A stretch of 64,000 nucleotides of DNA from Atribacter laminatus (lineage in GTDB: Bacteria > Atribacterota > Atribacteria > Atribacterales > Atribacteraceae), in the NCBI RefSeq assembly GCF_015775515.1, contig NZ_CP065383.1, forward strand, positions 2,542,001 through 2,606,000. Direction: 5' to 3'. Shown here one piece after another: positions 61,328 to 64,000 of the stretch. Each line of letters starts with the position of its first letter. Positions within the stretch are counted from its first letter, which is position 1. The notes under the pieces were generated by a model. That model had not been told where the DNA came from. It did not search any database and saw only the letters and a list, made by a program, of their open reading frames with translations. The translations under genes and the position numbers were made by a program.

Positions 61328-61832
61328 ACTCTCACGGTGTTTCGCAGCATCAGTTGAGGATGAAAGGTTGATGTGTTGAGGGGAGTGTGCCTTTATCTTT
61401 TTTATTTCATCACTTTTCACTTATTTCGATATTTTCAGGATGGACCATCATGCCACTTGTGTGGCACTATATAATGATGAAAACCAAGATTCGATCGACA
61501 TGCCATGGTATGTCGCTACATTAATTAAAGAATGAGCACAATACATTGTTCCCCTACATTTTTAAATTCTTTTGTAGGGGCTTAATTTATCATGCCCGTG
61601 AATGGATTTACAATGTAAAATAAATAATAAAGATGAACCAAGTGAGATTGCCACGTCGTCCAACCAAAAAACGGTTGGTCTCCTCGCAATGACGGATTTG
61701 GTTGATGAGATCCTCACGCCCTTAAATAATGAGGGGGAGAGGGGGAGAGAGGGCGAGGGGGAGAGGGAAGAGATGATTAGCCAAGGTGAGAAGAAAAATA
61801 AAAAAAAATTACATTCCGAGGAGGAATAGAGA
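61328..61832. repeat. Intergenic repeat region before the BtpA gene
   Basis: Near-palindrome CGACATGCCATGGTATGTCG (61496-61515), linker TTTGTAGGGGCTTAATTTAT (61571-61590), AAAGATGAACC, a REP-B palindrome (61643-61693), a REP-A arm (61704-61730) and a G-rich tract (61730-61768). About 100 bases match the 55937-56040 segment. No gene recognised. Confidence 0.65.
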
Positions 61833-62651
61833 ATGCCGAGATCAAATTGGTTAAAAGAAGTATTTCACTGTCAAAAGCCCATCATTGCCATGTGCCACTT
61901 TGGTGCTATGCCTGGTGATCCAGGTTTTGACCATAAAGGTGGAATGAAAAAAGTCGTAGAGTGGGCAATCAAAGACTTAACTGCTCTCCAAAATGGTGGG
62001 GTCGATGCTGTGATGTTTTCTAATGAATTCAGCTTGCCCTATATGACCAAAGTTGGTACTGTCACTGTTGCTTCTATGGCTCGGATAATTGGGGAATTAA
62101 TGCCACATTTAAAAGTACCCTTCGGAGTCAATGTTCTCTGGGATCCAGTGGCGAGTCTTGATTTGGCTGCAGCCACTGGTGCCAAGTTTATTCGAGAGAT
62201 TTTCAGTGGAGTCTATGCCAGTGATTTTGGCATATGGAATACCAACTGCGGAGAGACGGTGCGTCACCAATATGCTATCGGTGCCCAAAATGTAAAACTG
62301 CTGTTTAATATCGTACCTGAAGCCGCTCAATATCTCGTTGATCGAGATATCGTCAGCATTGCAAAATCGACGGTTTTTAATGATCGCCCGGATGCTTTGT
62401 GCGTTTCAGGATTAACGGCAGGAGTTGAAACTGATGTACAAATTCTAAAAAAAGTCAAAGAAGCTTTGCCAGAAACGATCGTTTTCGCCAATACCGGTGT
62501 GAGGTTAGAGAATTTAGGAAAACAGCTTGAGTTTGCTGACGGAGCAGTGGTGGGAACGACTTTCAAATATGAAGGGAAATTCGAAAACCATGTCGATGAA
62601 GAACGGGTCAAGGCATTCATGAATAAGGTGAAAAAATTTAGAGAAGAATAA
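61833..62651 (+). CDS. BtpA/SgcQ-family protein
   Basis: 272 aa TIM-barrel protein. IIAMCHFGAMPGDPGFDHKG near residue 15, GVDAVMFSNEFSLPY, FGVNVLWDPVASLDLAAATG and DALCVSGLTAG are typical of BtpA/SgcQ. BtpA stabilises photosystem I in cyanobacteria; SgcQ-type members in other bacteria lie in sugar-catabolic operons and are probably phosphosugar aldolases or isomerases. GAGGAGG precedes the ATG. The IMPase gene follows about 90 bases later in the same direction. Confidence 0.88.
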   Translation: MPRSNWLKEVFHCQKPIIAMCHFGAMPGDPGFDHKGGMKKVVEWAIKDLTALQNGGVDAVMFSNEFSLPYMTKVGTVTVASMARIIGELMPHLKVPFGVNVLWDPVASLDLAAATGAKFIREIFSGVYASDFGIWNTNCGETVRHQYAIGAQNVKLLFNIVPEAAQYLVDRDIVSIAKSTVFNDRPDALCVSGLTAGVETDVQILKKVKEALPETIVFANTGVRLENLGKQLEFADGAVVGTTFKYEGKFENHVDEERVKAFMNKVKKFREE

Positions 62652-62743
62652 ATCAGTGAGATTCTGATCATCTGAAACAGTATCGAATATCCAATATAAC
62701 CAGCTCAACAACTAACTATTAAATTGATTGGAGGTTTTAATCT

Positions 62744-63517
62744 ATGCCTTCCAGCATCTTGGAAGCGATGATAGTTGCATCGTTAACCGGCGGAAGTATT
62801 CTGAGAAAGTACTTTGAGAAAGAAAAATTTTCTGTCGTTCAGAAATCGGTTTCTTATGACCTGGTAACCAATATCGATAAAGAATCCCAAGACAAGATAA
62901 ACGAAATTTTAACCAATCGTTTCCCAGATATTCCAGTGGTTGGCGAAGAGGGCAGCATTCAAGTCGGAAAGCAATCCCGGGCATTCTATGTCGATCCTCT
63001 GGACGGGACTTTTAATTTTGTTCATAAATATCCTTTCTTCTCGGTGTCTCTGGGATATTGGGAAGAGAATGTACCGGTAGCTGGAGTTGTCTTTGATCCA
63101 ATTAGACGGGATTTGTTTTATGGCCAAAAAGGGGAGGGTGCCTTTTTAAATGGAGAAAGAATCACCGTCTCCGATCGAACCACCTTAGAAGGAAGCTATC
63201 TGGTAACCGGCTTCCCCTACAAAGAAGGAAAACATCCACGGATTGAAAAGGAAATTGGTTCGGTTATGAAGCTCACCGATTTGAGAGTTTTGGGAAGTGC
63301 AGCCTTAGAACTGTGTTATGTTGCCTGTGGAATTATTGATGGATATTGGGAATATGACCTTTCCTCCTGGGACTTAGCCGGAGGAGTTTTAATCGCAAAA
63401 GAAGCCGGAGCAGTGGTTACCAAACCCAATGGCGAAGATTTTGATCTTTTTGAGGGAGACGTGTTGGCGGCTCCGCCGGCTATTCACCAGAAGCTATTAG
63501 AGGCGCTAAAGCATTAA
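62744..63517 (+). CDS. Inositol monophosphatase-family phosphatase
   Basis: 257 aa. All metal-binding motifs are present: VVGEEGS near residue 65, YVDPLDGTFNFVHKYPFFSV near 82 and WDLAGGVLIAKEAG near 210. The enzyme hydrolyses inositol phosphate or related sugar phosphates (some members act on NADP or fructose-1,6-bisphosphate). Length is standard. TTGGAGG precedes the ATG. Last gene of the BtpA-IMPase pair. Confidence 0.92.
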   Translation: MPSSILEAMIVASLTGGSILRKYFEKEKFSVVQKSVSYDLVTNIDKESQDKINEILTNRFPDIPVVGEEGSIQVGKQSRAFYVDPLDGTFNFVHKYPFFSVSLGYWEENVPVAGVVFDPIRRDLFYGQKGEGAFLNGERITVSDRTTLEGSYLVTGFPYKEGKHPRIEKEIGSVMKLTDLRVLGSAALELCYVACGIIDGYWEYDLSSWDLAGGVLIAKEAGAVVTKPNGEDFDLFEGDVLAAPPAIHQKLLEALKH

Positions 63518-63928
63518 AAAATGAGATGACGGAACAGTAAAAAAATCAAATCCCCCCAACCCCCTTTTCTAAAGGGGGAAATTGATCGGCATATTACTAT
63601 TTTCATTGTCATCTGTATTATCCGGTAGAGTAAAGATCTATACTGAAAATACTAAAAAAGATTAAAAAATGATCAAAAAAGAAAAAAGTACACCTCCCTG
63701 AATCCTCCCTCAATGGGGGAATAAGCCGATCAATTCCCCTCCATGGAGGGGTGCCGCTTAGCGGGGGGAGGGTGCTTTTCAGTTTTTCATTAATATATTG
63801 AGTAAAGGATAAAAAATATATTAAAAGATGAGATCCTCACGGCTTCAGAATACGAAGTTTCAGGATGACGGCTATATTTACTTGTCACTGGACTGAATAA
63901 AAGCATTAGATGGCCTTATACAAGCGCC
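63518..63928. repeat. Repeat region at the right end
   Basis: A hairpin CCCCCTTT / AAAGGGGG (63560-63578) could end the IMPase transcript. Two further C/G-rich repeats (CCCTCAATGGGGGAA at 63707; CCCCTCCATGGAGGGG at 63736) and a REP-A copy (63830-63870) follow. No gene. Confidence 0.6.
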
Positions 63929-64000
63929 TTACTTAAAGAAAACTTTTCGGACTACTTCGTGAGTGTCGGCTGCATCCATCTTCTTTTGTCCCTTTAACAA
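63929..64000 (-). CDS. C-terminal end of an unidentified gene (runs off window)
   Basis: 23 codons open from the right edge and ending in TAA (63931-63929), reading LLKGQKKMDAADTHEVVRKV and then FFK. Too short to identify. Its GC content is more gene-like than the repeats beside it. Confidence 0.4.
   Translation of the reverse strand: MLKGQKKMDAADTHEVVRKVFFK

Overview
The window is AT-rich bacterial chromosome carrying a defence-gene island followed by a carbohydrate/peptide catabolism region. Two CUT1-type sugar ABC importers, ROK and GntR regulators, an AgaS-like SIS isomerase, several aminopeptidases, an FGGY kinase, a BtpA/SgcQ protein and an inositol-phosphatase-like enzyme suggest an anaerobic, sugar- and peptide-fermenting bacterium, perhaps an uncultured lineage such as Atribacterota or a clostridial relative. 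No rRNA, tRNA or universal marker gene was recognised, so this placement is weak.

Bases 1-26600 are a defence/mobile-element island. It opens with the N-terminal part of a Swt1-HEPN/SNF2 helicase (minus strand). Next come an intact IS4-family element, remnants of a nucleotidyltransferase and a HerA ATPase split by a repeat block, an HNH endonuclease with an unknown C-terminal domain, a TIGR02391 (Ymh) protein, a DUF2188 protein, and an unassigned overlapping two-gene operon (235 + 951 aa, minus strand). A type I restriction-modification operon follows in the order hsdR-hsdS-(RAYT transposase)-hsdM. After it come a truncated TrlF-like ATPase, an AlbA_2/Schlafen-type ATPase, a phage-derived remnant (frameshifted XRE repressor, replication protein), a second RAYT, a decayed IS110 element with a structured 5' non-coding end, and an AbiEi/AbiEii pair.

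Bases 26600-29400 are repeats, an IS21 fragment and an IS1202-like element flanked by a 17-bp direct repeat.

Bases 29400-50060 hold two catabolic clusters. The first (29399-39237) has a ROK regulator, AgaS-like isomerase, M28 peptidase, TIM-barrel protein, cupin, importer 1 and a beta-propeller glycosidase/phosphorylase; a 10+10-bp palindrome overlaps the promoter in front of the M28 gene. The second (40500-50059) has a HutC-type GntR regulator, a split chromate-type transporter, an alkaline-phosphatase-superfamily phosphodiesterase, importer 2 and a DUF3604/PHP hydrolase; GntR-type operator sequences precede the regulator and the phosphodiesterase. Neither importer has its ATPase here, so a shared MsmK/MalK-type ATPase encoded elsewhere is implied.

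Bases 51475-63517 carry a secreted serine hydrolase, a D-aminopeptidase and a sugar-nucleotide epimerase (both minus), a UROD-type methyltransferase, an AhpD-like protein, an M29 aminopeptidase, an FGGY kinase, a BtpA/SgcQ protein and an IMPase.

Most large intergenic regions are filled with palindromic repeats. Several repeat families recur in the same order (called R1, REP-A, linker, REP-B below) in direct and inverted copies, suggesting one composite unit. The R1 edge repeatedly coincides with gene truncations.
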